Shown here: in pieces, positions 1-5,667 of the stretch | Layout of the letters: each line of letters opens with the position of its first letter | How positions within the stretch are numbered: position 1 is the stretch's first letter | Source of the DNA: JBAZGH01 sp041652935 | GTDB taxonomy: Bacteria; Patescibacteriota; Patescibacteriia; Patescibacteriales; XYC2-FULL-47-12 | Direction: 5' to 3' | Assembly (NCBI GenBank): GCA_041652935.1 | Contig: JBAZGH010000026.1 | Coordinates: 1 to 13,194 of the forward strand | DNA: 13,194 nt | Notes under the pieces: generated by a model | Seen by the model: the letters and a program-made list of their open reading frames with translations, nothing else | The model's database searches: none | Told to the model about the DNA's origin: nothing | Made by a program: the position numbers and the translations under genes

Positions 1-412
1 TGCGATGAAAAATAATGGCGGAATTATGAGCGGAGAAGTTTCCGCACACTATGCTTTTCGGGACAACGGATATGCTGATTCCGGATTTATCGCCTTATTG
101 GTATTATTACAGCTTTTATCTCAAGATGGGCGGCCAATATCAAAAATAGTCCAGGAATTTAAAAAATATTATCGCGCTGACGAGGTTAATATTAAAATAG
201 AAGACAAAGAAAAAGCCATACAAAAAATAAAAGACAGTTTTAAAGATGGAAAACAAGACGAGCTGGACGGTGTTACAATAGAATATCAAGATTGGTGGTT
301 TAATGTCCGCCCATCAAATACCGAACCGCTTTTAAGAATTACGGTAGAGGCAGACGATAAAAAAACAGCTGAAGAAAAAACTAAAAGAATATTAGAGATT
401 ATACAATCATAA
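1..412 (+). CDS. Phosphomannomutase/phosphoglucomutase, C-terminal part (5' end outside window)
   Basis: This is the last ~136 codons of an alpha-D-phosphohexomutase, an enzyme that moves phosphate between C6 and C1 of mannose or glucose for sugar-nucleotide and envelope precursor synthesis. The frame is open to the left edge, so the ATG at position 5 is an internal Met and not the start. Visible motifs are GEVSAHYAFRD, matching the sugar-binding GEXSGH loop of domain III, and NVRPSNTEPLLRITVEA, matching the phosphate-binding loop of domain IV, followed by the usual C-terminal helix. The catalytic phosphoserine region is missing because the N-terminal two thirds lie outside the window. Specificity for mannose or glucose cannot be read from this part. 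The stop is TAA at 410-412, with a strong terminator 8 nt further on. Confidence 0.93.
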   Translation, partial: AMKNNGGIMSGEVSAHYAFRDNGYADSGFIALLVLLQLLSQDGRPISKIVQEFKKYYRADEVNIKIEDKEKAIQKIKDSFKDGKQDELDGVTIEYQDWWFNVRPSNTEPLLRITVEADDKKTAEEKTKRILEIIQS

Positions 413-420
413 AATAACAA

Positions 421-456
421 AATAAAAAGTTCCGGTAAAATCCGGAACTTTTTATT
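421..456. terminator. Two-way intrinsic terminator between the convergent mutase and pilin genes
   Basis: The arms 421-435 and 442-456 form a perfect 15-bp stem around a 6-nt loop. The core is GTTCCGG/CCGGAAC, with an A-run on the left and a T-run on the right, so it can stop transcription from both directions. It sits between the mutase stop (412) and the minus-strand pilin stop (496), where a shared terminator is expected. Confidence 0.93.
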
Positions 457-495
457 CTATAACTTTATAAACTTAAAGACTTTCGACTTTATAGA

Positions 496-1011
496 CTAAG
501 TTGTTGCCCCCAACAACGCGCTCACCACAAACTTAGCGATTCCGAAAGCTGCCAATACAATCACCAATCCGATTACTCCAGCTACCATTACTTTTTTAGC
601 GGTCGCGACCTTATCGTCATTTCCGGCTGCAGTCATCCACATAAATCCGCCGACTAATATTAGGACTACCGCGATAATGCCAAGGAATCCCAAAAGGATA
701 TTAATTACTCGAGCGGCTATTTCCCGCGGATCGCTGCTTCCTAGCCCGATCGCATTTTGTGTTCCACTCTCACCCAAACAGCCCCATGCAGCGCTACAAC
801 AAATTTTATCATCGCCTGAGTTAACAATATTTGGCGCCCCAGCATCATTAAACCATGGATTTGCTTGGCAGGATAATCCACTTTCACATTGAGAATTAGA
901 GCTGCAATTATCATACTCACCAACAGCCAACACATTATTTACCGCCATAAAACTAAAAACAGAAACAACGGCAAAAATCACAGCGATTAAAAAAGAAATT
1001 TTTTTGAACAT
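496..1011 (-). CDS. Small pilin-like membrane protein (T4SS pilin / VirB2-TrbC type) with Cys-rich outer segment
   Basis: A 171-residue product if the ATG at 1009-1011 is used. It starts with MFKK and a long hydrophobic signal segment ending near NNVLA, then a soluble stretch with six cysteines (three single, a CC pair, one more). Two hydrophobic helices follow, near VINILLGFLGIIAVVLILVG and VAGVIGLVIVLAAFGIAKFV, joined by a short polar turn (TAAGNDDKVATAKK). Signal segment plus two close membrane helices is the layout of VirB2/TrbC-like pilins, and proteins of this shape are frequent in Patescibacteria. A longer frame reaches ATG 1098, but that adds 29 polar residues before the signal, runs through a palindrome and begins almost at the predicted transcription start, so 1011 is preferred. 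No secretion ATPase lies nearby. The pilin role is inferred from topology; the six cysteines could form disulfides outside the cell. Confidence 0.75.
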   Translation of the reverse strand: MFKKISFLIAVIFAVVSVFSFMAVNNVLAVGEYDNCSSNSQCESGLSCQANPWFNDAGAPNIVNSGDDKICCSAAWGCLGESGTQNAIGLGSSDPREIAARVINILLGFLGIIAVVLILVGGFMWMTAAGNDDKVATAKKVMVAGVIGLVIVLAAFGIAKFVVSALLGATT

Positions 1012-1028
1012 ATTATTTTTATTAATTA

Positions 1029-1068
1029 AAGGGATGCTATCCCTTCCGCGGAAGGGATAGCATCCCTT
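1029..1068. repeat. 40-bp perfect nested palindrome in the pilin leader
   Basis: Positions 1029-1048 are the exact reverse complement of 1049-1068, with no spacer and CCGCGG at the centre. Each half is itself a near-palindrome: AAGGGAT-GCT-ATCCCTT at 1029-1045 and AAGGGAT-AGC-ATCCCTT at 1052-1068. It can therefore fold as one 20-bp hairpin or as two small hairpins. It lies between the predicted promoter and the preferred start codon. There is no T-run after it in the gene's direction, so it is not a standard terminator. It could be a mobile palindrome, an mRNA-stabilising leader hairpin or an operator. Confidence 0.9.
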
Positions 1069-1106
1069 GGCGGTTTGTAAAATATATAAATTATTCAACT
1101 GTTAGT

Positions 1107-1135
1107 ATTATAGCATGAATTCTATAAAATCTAAA
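1107..1135 (-). promoter_or_regulatory. Predicted sigma-70-type promoter for the pilin gene
   Basis: Read on the minus strand: TTTAGA (1130-1135), a 17-nt spacer, then TATAAT (1107-1112) preceded by TGC, which is a consensus -10 with an extended TG. Transcription would begin near 1100, giving a leader of about 90 nt that contains the 40-bp palindrome. Confidence 0.6.
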
Positions 1136-1198
1136 GTTTATAAAATTATCAACCTGCCTATCCGGCAAACAGATTTTTGATTTTATTTGGCTTTGGAA

Positions 1199-2185
1199 CT
1201 AACTTACGCCAATAGCTTGCTTCACTTCTGCTAACTTTTTATTCGCAGTTTTTTCTGCTTTGCTTCTGCCTCTCTCCATCATCTCTAAAATAAATTTATC
1301 ATCAAAATTATTAAAACGGTGCTGGAATTCTTTTAAAAATTTTACGACTACCTCGGCTAAATCCTTCTTAAAATCTCCGTAACCCTTATTTGCGTAATGC
1401 TGCTCTAATTCTTTAATTTTTGTTTCCGCCAGTAAAGAATAAATATTTAATAAATTGGAAACAGCCGGTTTTTTAGCCGGACTGAATTTGATTTCCGACC
1501 CGCTGTCGGTAACTGCCTTAATTACTTTCTTGCGCGCTTTTTCCGGCTCATCCAATAAAGCAATGTAATTTAATTCGCTGGCGGCTGATTTAGACATTTT
1601 TTTCTTCGGGTCATCAAGCCCCATGACGCGCGCGCCCTCTTTTTTAATTATTGCCTCCGGAATTTTGAAAACATTTTTAAACTGGGAATTAAACCTTTTT
1701 GCCAGCATCCGCGCCAGCTCAACGTGCTGGGACTGGTCTTCCCCCACCGGAACCGCGTCGGTATTGTAAAGCAGGATATCGGCCGCCATTAAAACCGGGT
1801 AGCCAAATAATCCCATATTGATATTGCTTTTATTATCCCTGGCTTTGTCCTTAAACTGGGTCATGCGTTCAAGCTCGGAAACTTTAGCGATTGTATTTAA
1901 TATCCAGGCAAGTTCTGTGTGGGCGCTGACGCGCGATTGCTGGAAGATAATTGAAGTTTCCGGATTGATACCGGCCGCCAGATAAATTTTGGCGATTTCA
2001 ATTATTTTCCGTTGCAGCTCTTTTGGATCTTGTTTGACAGTTATAGCGTGATAATCAACCACGCAAAAAATGCAGTTATATTTTTCTTGTAAATTAACCC
2101 AATTTTTAATTGCTCCTAAATAATTGCCTAAATGTAAATTGCCGCTTGGCTGAACGCCTGAGAAAATTATTTTTTGTTCTGACAT
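1199..2185 (-). CDS. trpS: Tryptophan--tRNA ligase
   Basis: A 328-residue class I aminoacyl-tRNA synthetase that charges tRNA-Trp with tryptophan using ATP in the cytoplasm. The N-terminal FSGVQPSGNLHLGNYLGA holds the HIGH-like signature (HLGN at about residues 18-21). GEDQSQHVELAR (about 148-159) is the conserved Trp/ATP-site strand, and KKMSKS (about 195-200) is the KMSKS loop. Length matches the usual 325-340 residues, so the gene appears complete. It starts at ATG 2183-2185 without a clear Shine-Dalgarno sequence. The stop (TAG at 1199-1201) is about 64 nt before the pilin -35 box; only a weak 4-bp hairpin (near 1155-1168, TGCC/GGCA) lies in between, so some read-through into the pilin gene is possible. 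A TATAAT-like box (2246-2251, minus strand) lies upstream but has no good -35. Confidence 0.97.
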   Translation of the reverse strand: MSEQKIIFSGVQPSGNLHLGNYLGAIKNWVNLQEKYNCIFCVVDYHAITVKQDPKELQRKIIEIAKIYLAAGINPETSIIFQQSRVSAHTELAWILNTIAKVSELERMTQFKDKARDNKSNINMGLFGYPVLMAADILLYNTDAVPVGEDQSQHVELARMLAKRFNSQFKNVFKIPEAIIKKEGARVMGLDDPKKKMSKSAASELNYIALLDEPEKARKKVIKAVTDSGSEIKFSPAKKPAVSNLLNIYSLLAETKIKELEQHYANKGYGDFKKDLAEVVVKFLKEFQHRFNNFDDKFILEMMERGRSKAEKTANKKLAEVKQAIGVS

Positions 2186-2222
2186 ATTTTTGTTTTCTTA
2201 AATAAAACCCTAAATACAAAAA

Positions 2223-2361
2223 TCGAAATCCGAAACAAATCCAAAATTATAATATTTAAATTCAAAACTTTTATTGTGGCTTTTATAAAAATGTACTATC
2301 TTCTAAGTCGTATTGTTTATTATTTTTAATTTCAGTCATTTGAATTTGTTTCGAATTTCGA
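2223..2361. repeat. Imperfect A/T-rich inverted repeat upstream of trpS
   Basis: Positions 2223-2246 (TCGAAATCCGAAAC...) match the reverse complement of 2338-2361 at 21 of 24 bases, with 91 nt between the arms. The arms consist of short GAAAT/CGAAA phrases, the kind of spacer sequence that recurs in this window next to start and stop codons. Confidence 0.6.
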
Positions 2362-2463
2362 AATTAGAGTTTCGGATTTTATAGTATTAGTTTATCAACA
2401 ATCTATCTTTATCACAACATCTTTCGCTGTTAACAACTAAAAAAAGCCCAATATTCAAAGCGG

Positions 2464-2492
2464 TTGCCAATTTATGAATTTTATGTTAAGCT
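2464..2492 (+). promoter_or_regulatory. Possible promoter for the small ORF and/or rny
   Basis: TTGCCA (2464-2469), a 17-nt spacer, then TAAGCT (2487-2492) with an extended TG at 2484-2485. The -35 and the TG are good, but the -10 hexamer matches consensus at only three positions. It is the best candidate found ahead of the plus-strand block. Confidence 0.3.
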
Positions 2493-2518
2493 AGAGCCAC
2501 ATTAATTATTAATTTTTC

Positions 2519-2659
2519 GTGGAAAGCGCTGAAATGCCTATGGCAGACATAAGCCAAAAATCAGAAAAAGTAGCTAAAATTAGCATATCCTTAATAAAAA
2601 AATCACCAGAAACTAAATTCTACTCTTTCTTAAAAACCATTGACTCTAACCGCGCTTAA
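2519..2659 (+). CDS. Possible small protein of 47 residues upstream of rny
   Basis: An open frame runs from GTG 2519 (or ATG 2534 or ATG 2540) to TAA 2657-2659 after an in-frame stop at 2510-2512. The product would be hydrophilic and basic (…ADISQKSEKVAKISISLIKK…), probably helical, with no signal, no membrane segment and no motif I recognise. Support is indirect: a possible promoter 27 nt upstream, and a hairpin with a T-run beginning inside its last codons. Against it are the small size and lack of any recognised family. It could equally be an untranslated leader or a small RNA. Confidence 0.25.
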   Translation: MESAEMPMADISQKSEKVAKISISLIKKSPETKFYSFLKTIDSNRA

Positions 2660-2675
2660 TTTAACGCGAATTTTT
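2651..2675 (+). terminator. Weak terminator-like hairpin after the small ORF
   Basis: CGCG-C-TTAA (2651-2659) can pair with TTAACGCG (2661-2668) with one bulged C, followed by AATTTTT (to 2675). The loop is very tight if all pairs form, so a shorter 4-6 bp stem is more realistic. If active it would end the upstream transcript or attenuate rny. It argues against the TTG at 2674 as the rny start. Confidence 0.3.
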
Positions 2676-2724
2676 GGTTTTATCGGCAAAACAGGCAAAT
2701 CAGCCCTCAAACGAAGCAAAAAAT

Positions 2725-4251
2725 ATGTTTGCTGGTTTTGAAATTATCTTGTTTGTATTGGCTTTAGTGATCGGCATAACCGCCGGTTATTACTTGCGAA
2801 AACAAAAAGCTTTAGGAGAGGTTAATTCAGCTGAGGCAAAAGCTGAAAAAATAATTACTGAGGCAAAAGGAAAACAAAAAGAGCTTACTCTAGCCGCCCA
2901 GGAAAGGGCGCTGGCTATTGTTGAAGATGCAAAAAAAGAGGAAAAACAAAGGCGCAAAGAACTGAATGATGCTCAAAAACGCCTGGAAAACCGAGAAACT
3001 ACTTTCTCGCAAAAATTATTAGAATTACAAGAAAAACAACAAAAACTTTACGACAAGGTTACCCAAATTGAGGAAGCTAAAGAAAAAATTGCTGATATTA
3101 AAAAAGAGCAATTAGCTAAACTGGAAAAAATAGCCAAACTGTCAAAAGAAGAAGCCAAGGATGTTTTGCTTAAAAATGTTGAGGTGGAGATAAAAGACGC
3201 GTTATCTTCCCGCATTAAAAAACTGGAGCAGGAGTCGACTGAAGTCTTAGAAACGCAAGCAAAAAATACCCTGGCGGTTACTATGCAGCGGCTGGCCTCA
3301 ACCTATACAACCGAGATTACCACCACTACGGTTGACCTGCCAAGCGATGAAATGAAGGGAAGAATTATCGGACGCGAAGGAAGAAATATCCGGGCGATTG
3401 AAAATTTAACCGGCGTGGAAATTATCGTTGACGATACTCCCAACGCCATTACCATTTCCGGATTTTCCATGATCCGCCGCCATCTGGCAAAAAGGGCGCT
3501 GGAAAAACTAATCCTGGACGGCCGAATACACCCGACTAAAATTGAAGACGCGATTGATGAGGCAAAAAAAGAGCTGGCCCTTGATATTAAAAAGGCGGGC
3601 GAAGAATCAATGTACGATGTTGGCGTAACCGGCTTTGATCCGAAACTGGTACAGATTATCGGCCGGCTTAAATATAGAACTAGTTATGGGCAAAATATCT
3701 TAAACCATTCCGTACAGGTTGCCCATCTCTCCGCTCTATTGGCTGACCAGCTTAATGCCGATGTTACGCTGGCTAAAAAAGCCGGGTTGCTGCATGATAT
3801 CGGCAAAGCCGTTGACCACGAAGTTCAGGGAACCCATCCGGCAATCGGCGGAAATATAGCAAAAAAATTCAATCTGCAGCCGGAGATTATAAACGCGATT
3901 GAAACCCACCATGATGACAAGCCGGCTGATTTAATTTCAGTTATCGTTAAAGTTGCCGATGCTATTTCCGGCGCAAGGCCCGGCGCGCGCAAAGATTCCC
4001 TAGAACAGTATCTGCAGCGGCTTGAAGAATTAGAAAAAGTAGCCACCTCTTTCGAGGGGATTGATAAGGCTTATGCTATCCAGGCCGGCCGCGAGGTCCG
4101 CGTCTTTGTTGAGCCTGACAAAATAGACGACCTGGGAGCGCATAAACTGGCTAAAGATATTGCCAAAAAAATTGAAGAAGACCTTAAATATCCGGGAGAA
4201 ATAAAAGTTAATATCGTGAGGGAGATGAGAGTTGTTGAATACGCTCGTTAA
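2725..4251 (+). CDS. rny: Ribonuclease Y
   Basis: A 508-residue membrane-anchored endoribonuclease that starts decay of many mRNAs. Domains in order: an N-terminal membrane helix (about residues 5-24, FEIILFVLALVIGITAGYYL), a long charged coiled coil (about 30-190, rich in K/E/Q), a KH RNA-binding domain with the GREG loop in KGRIIGREGRNIRAIENLTG (about 210-260), and an HD phosphohydrolase domain with NHSVQVAHLSALLA and the metal-binding pair in LLHDIGKAVDHE (His-Asp about 357-358). The end IVREMRVVEYAR is the usual family C-terminus. I choose ATG 2725 because it places the membrane helix at the very N-terminus and gives the usual length (about 510-520). The frame extends to a TTG at 2674 that would overlap the hairpin at 2651-2675. 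ymdB follows, as in Bacillus subtilis, though a terminator lies between them. Confidence 0.97.
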   Translation: MFAGFEIILFVLALVIGITAGYYLRKQKALGEVNSAEAKAEKIITEAKGKQKELTLAAQERALAIVEDAKKEEKQRRKELNDAQKRLENRETTFSQKLLELQEKQQKLYDKVTQIEEAKEKIADIKKEQLAKLEKIAKLSKEEAKDVLLKNVEVEIKDALSSRIKKLEQESTEVLETQAKNTLAVTMQRLASTYTTEITTTTVDLPSDEMKGRIIGREGRNIRAIENLTGVEIIVDDTPNAITISGFSMIRRHLAKRALEKLILDGRIHPTKIEDAIDEAKKELALDIKKAGEESMYDVGVTGFDPKLVQIIGRLKYRTSYGQNILNHSVQVAHLSALLADQLNADVTLAKKAGLLHDIGKAVDHEVQGTHPAIGGNIAKKFNLQPEIINAIETHHDDKPADLISVIVKVADAISGARPGARKDSLEQYLQRLEELEKVATSFEGIDKAYAIQAGREVRVFVEPDKIDDLGAHKLAKDIAKKIEEDLKYPGEIKVNIVREMRVVEYAR

Positions 4252-4278
4252 CTACAAATTACAAATTAAATACAAATT

Positions 4279-4307
4279 AGACGGGTTTATCAGCCCGTCT
4301 TTTTTTA
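4279..4307 (+). terminator. Intrinsic terminator after rny
   Basis: A 7-bp stem AGACGGG/CCCGTCT (4279-4285 and 4294-4300) with an 8-nt loop is followed directly by seven T residues (4301-4307). It lies 27 nt after the rny stop, so ymdB probably needs its own promoter or read-through. Confidence 0.85.
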
Positions 4308-4322
4308 TAATGACATCCATGA

Positions 4323-4337
4323 TATATTATACTTATT
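4323..4337 (+). promoter_or_regulatory. Promoter-like 15-mer upstream of ymdB
   Basis: TATATTATACTTATT contains overlapping -10-like hexamers (TATATT, TATACT). The same 15-mer occurs, correctly oriented, upstream of the NYN gene (minus strand, 6841-6855). No good -35 sits at the normal distance here; ATGACA at 4310-4315 is too close. The case rests on A/T content, position between terminator and gene, and the exact recurrence. Confidence 0.45.
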
Positions 4338-4385
4338 CATAAAATTATTTGTATATTTGTATTTAATTTGTAATTTGTAGGAATT

Positions 4386-5210
4386 ATGAAAATATTATTC
4401 ATCGGCGATATCGTCGGCTTTATCGGGCGCGAAACAATTAAAAAAATATTGCCGAAACTGAAGAAAAAATATAATCCGGATTTGATAATAGCCAACGCGG
4501 AAAATTTAGCGCATGGCAAAGGCGCTAGCATTAATACTTTAACTGAAATGAAAGAAGCCGGCATTGATTATTTTACCAGCGGCAACCATATCTTTTCCCG
4601 TAAGGGCTTTGCTGATTTTTTGGATGATGACGGGTTGAATATCTTAAGGCCCGCGAACTACCCTGATAATCTGCCTGGAACCGGCGAAAAAGTTATCAAC
4701 ATTAGCCCGCCTAGACTCGGTAGGGGCGAGGCTGGTCAAAAAAAAGTTCTTTTGGTAAACTTAATTGGAAGAGTATTTATGAGGGAAGATTTTGACTGCC
4801 CTTTTAAAAAATTTAATGAAATAATAAAAAAATACAAAACAAAAAAAATAGACGCGGTAATCATTGACTTCCATGCTGAAGCGACTAGTGAAAAAAAAGC
4901 TTTCGGTTTTTACGCCGACGGAAAAGCCGCGGCGATACTTGGAACCCATACCCACATCCAAACGTCTGATGAGCAAATTCTGCCTTTGGGAACGGCATAC
5001 ATAACCGACGTTGGAGCAACGGCCGCGCATAATTCCGTTTTGGGCGTTGATAAAAAAATAGTAATTTCCAGCTTCCTGGACCAAATAAATTATACTCACG
5101 ATTTTCCCCGTTCCGGACAATGCGAATTCAATGCTGTGTTAGTTGATGTAGATTTAAAAAATAAAATCTCTAAAAACATAAAAAGAATACGAGAAATTAT
5201 TAATATATAA
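4386..5210 (+). CDS. ymdB: YmdB-family metallophosphoesterase (2',3'-cyclic nucleotide phosphodiesterase type)
   Basis: A 274-residue dinuclear-metal phosphodiesterase of the family typified by B. subtilis YmdB, which acts on cyclic nucleotides and influences RNA levels and multicellular behaviour. All expected metal ligands are visible: Asp8 in FIGDIVG, Glu39-Asn40 in ANAENLAHGKG, Asn67-His68 in TSGNHIF, His163 in IDFHAEATSEK, and His188/His190 in LGTHTHIQTSDEQ. AYITDVGATA is the conserved end of the fold. The ATG has AGGA only 3 nt upstream. It lies downstream of rny, a pairing also seen in Firmicutes, and 25 nt before the HU gene, probably co-transcribed. Odd feature: residues 107-116 (SPPRLGRGEA) interrupt a surface stretch where relatives continue directly from …VINI to GQKKVLLVNLIGRVF. 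The G+C-rich DNA encoding them can fold as a hairpin, suggesting an in-frame insertion away from the metal site. Confidence 0.93.
   Translation: MKILFIGDIVGFIGRETIKKILPKLKKKYNPDLIIANAENLAHGKGASINTLTEMKEAGIDYFTSGNHIFSRKGFADFLDDDGLNILRPANYPDNLPGTGEKVINISPPRLGRGEAGQKKVLLVNLIGRVFMREDFDCPFKKFNEIIKKYKTKKIDAVIIDFHAEATSEKKAFGFYADGKAAAILGTHTHIQTSDEQILPLGTAYITDVGATAAHNSVLGVDKKIVISSFLDQINYTHDFPRSGQCEFNAVLVDVDLKNKISKNIKRIREIINI
4704..4733 (+). repeat. 30-nt G+C-rich hairpin element apparently inserted in frame in ymdB
   Basis: The 30 nt are 21/30 G+C in an otherwise A/T-rich gene and encode exactly ten residues. They fold with AGCC (4704-4707) pairing with GGCT (4730-4733 less the bulged A4729), CGCC (4708-4711) with GGCG (4725-4728), and TA with TA around GACTCGG. 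They share CCCGCCT and CGAGGC with the hairpin at 5610-5649. Exact borders and insertion are inferred from composition, folding and my memory of the family alignment. Confidence 0.55.
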
Positions 5211-5235
5211 CTTTTTTACTTTTTAACTAAAAAAT

Positions 5236-5514
5236 ATGAACAAAGAATCATTAATTGACAGACTGGCTTCAGAAGCTGATTTGTCAAAAAAAGATGCTGA
5301 GCGCTCAATAGAGGCGCTGACAAAAATTATTATTAGTGAAATGAAGTCCGGCAATTCAGTAACTATTGTCGGATTCGGCACCTTCTCTCCCCGAACTCGC
5401 CATGCGCGCGGCGGCGTTAATCCGCAGAAACCGTCTGAACGAATCCAAATTCCGGAAGTAATAGTCCCCAAGTTTAAAGCGGGAAAAACATTAAAAGACG
5501 CGTTAAAAAAATAA
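5236..5514 (+). CDS. hup: HU-family DNA-binding protein
   Basis: A 92-residue histone-like protein that bends and compacts DNA as a dimer. It has the N-terminal helical dimerisation part (MNKESLIDRLASEADLSKKDAERSIE shortened here to its pattern of alternating charged and hydrophobic residues), the turn GNSVTIVGFGTF, and the beta-arm core RTRHARGGVNPQKPSERIQI with the family Arg-Asn-Pro tip. It ends with VPKFKAGKTLKDALKK. Length is the usual ~90. It starts 25 nt after the ymdB stop with no clear Shine-Dalgarno, suggesting a shared transcript. Whether it acts as HU or as a sequence-biased IHF-like subunit cannot be told from sequence alone. A hairpin at 5546-5586 follows. Confidence 0.95.
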   Translation: MNKESLIDRLASEADLSKKDAERSIEALTKIIISEMKSGNSVTIVGFGTFSPRTRHARGGVNPQKPSERIQIPEVIVPKFKAGKTLKDALKK

Positions 5515-5545
5515 AACATCCTTGATTTAATTGAATAAATATGTT

Positions 5546-5586
5546 AATTTATTAAAGAACTTCCTTTGGGGGTTCTTTATTAAATT
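5546..5586 (+). terminator. Hairpin terminator after HU
   Basis: The arms 5546-5560 and 5572-5586 pair over 15 positions with one T-T mismatch, core AAAGAAC/GTTCTTT. TTCC/GGGG pairs inside around a TTT loop. The T-run is poor (TTTAT then TAAATTTTAT). A possible promoter for the RNA genes, TTGATT (5522-5527), 17 nt, TAATTT (5545-5550) with extended TG, overlaps the start of this hairpin. Confidence 0.6.
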
Positions 5587-5590
5587 TTAT

Positions 5591-5660
5591 GGCTGGGTAG
5601 CTCAGATGGCCCGCCTCGCCGAGCTGAAGCTCGGCTTCAGCGAGGCGGGTTAGAGCGCGG
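5591..5660 (+). pseudogene. Broken 5' copy of tRNA-Met with a hairpin in its D-loop
   Basis: Positions 5591-5609 plus 5650-5660 reproduce, base for base, the first 30 nt of the intact tRNA-Met gene at 5921-5950 (acceptor strand, D-arm and the start of the anticodon stem). The copy is split after tRNA base 19, in the D-loop, by a 40-nt hairpin and stops after base 30. It lacks anticodon loop, T-arm and 3' acceptor strand, so it cannot be a working tRNA. The GIY-YIG gene begins 7 nt later. It most likely formed as the left repeat when the GIY-YIG segment inserted. Confidence 0.85.
5610..5649. repeat. 40-nt G+C-rich hairpin inserted in the tRNA-Met 5' copy
   Basis: CCCGCCTC (5610-5617) pairs with GAGGCGGG (5642-5649). 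Inside, GCTGAAGC (5623-5630) pairs with GCTTCAGC (5634-5641) around a TCG loop, leaving GCCGA (5618-5622) bulged. A rival inner fold is CCGAGCT/AGCTCGG. Comparison with the intact tRNA at 5921-5950 shows it as a clean insertion, with an ambiguity of one or two G residues at the border. Confidence 0.88.
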
Positions 5661-5667
5661 TAATATT

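Larger units (their letters stand above)
2186..2724. other. 539-bp intergenic region between divergent trpS and rny
   Basis: The trpS side (2186-2400) is A/T-rich low-complexity spacer with an imperfect inverted repeat. The rny side (2460-2724) is less monotonous and holds a possible promoter, a 47-codon open frame and a weak terminator-like hairpin; these are listed separately. I recognise no riboswitch or known small RNA. Confidence 0.6.
4252..4380. repeat. 26-bp perfect inverted repeat framing the rny-ymdB terminator
   Basis: Positions 4252-4277 (CTACAAATTACAAATTAAAT...) are the exact reverse complement of 4355-4380. The left arm begins directly after the rny stop codon; the right arm ends 5 nt before the ymdB ATG. 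The 77 nt between hold the terminator and a promoter-like 15-mer. In RNA spanning the whole gap the arms could pair and enclose the terminator hairpin. Confidence 0.9.

Noticed and set aside
457..495. Repeated CTTTATAxACTT phrases after the pilin gene, similar to 1121-1148
   Set aside because: Suggestive of the same spacer style but too short, irregular and A/T-rich to call a defined repeat.
1150..1170. TGCC-TATCC-GGCA hairpin after trpS as a terminator or a further palindromic element
   Set aside because: Only four pairs and no T-run; too weak to claim.
2674..2724. TTG 2674 as the start of rny
   Set aside because: It adds 17 polar residues before the N-terminal membrane anchor and overlaps a hairpin with a T-run; ATG 2725 gives normal length and topology.
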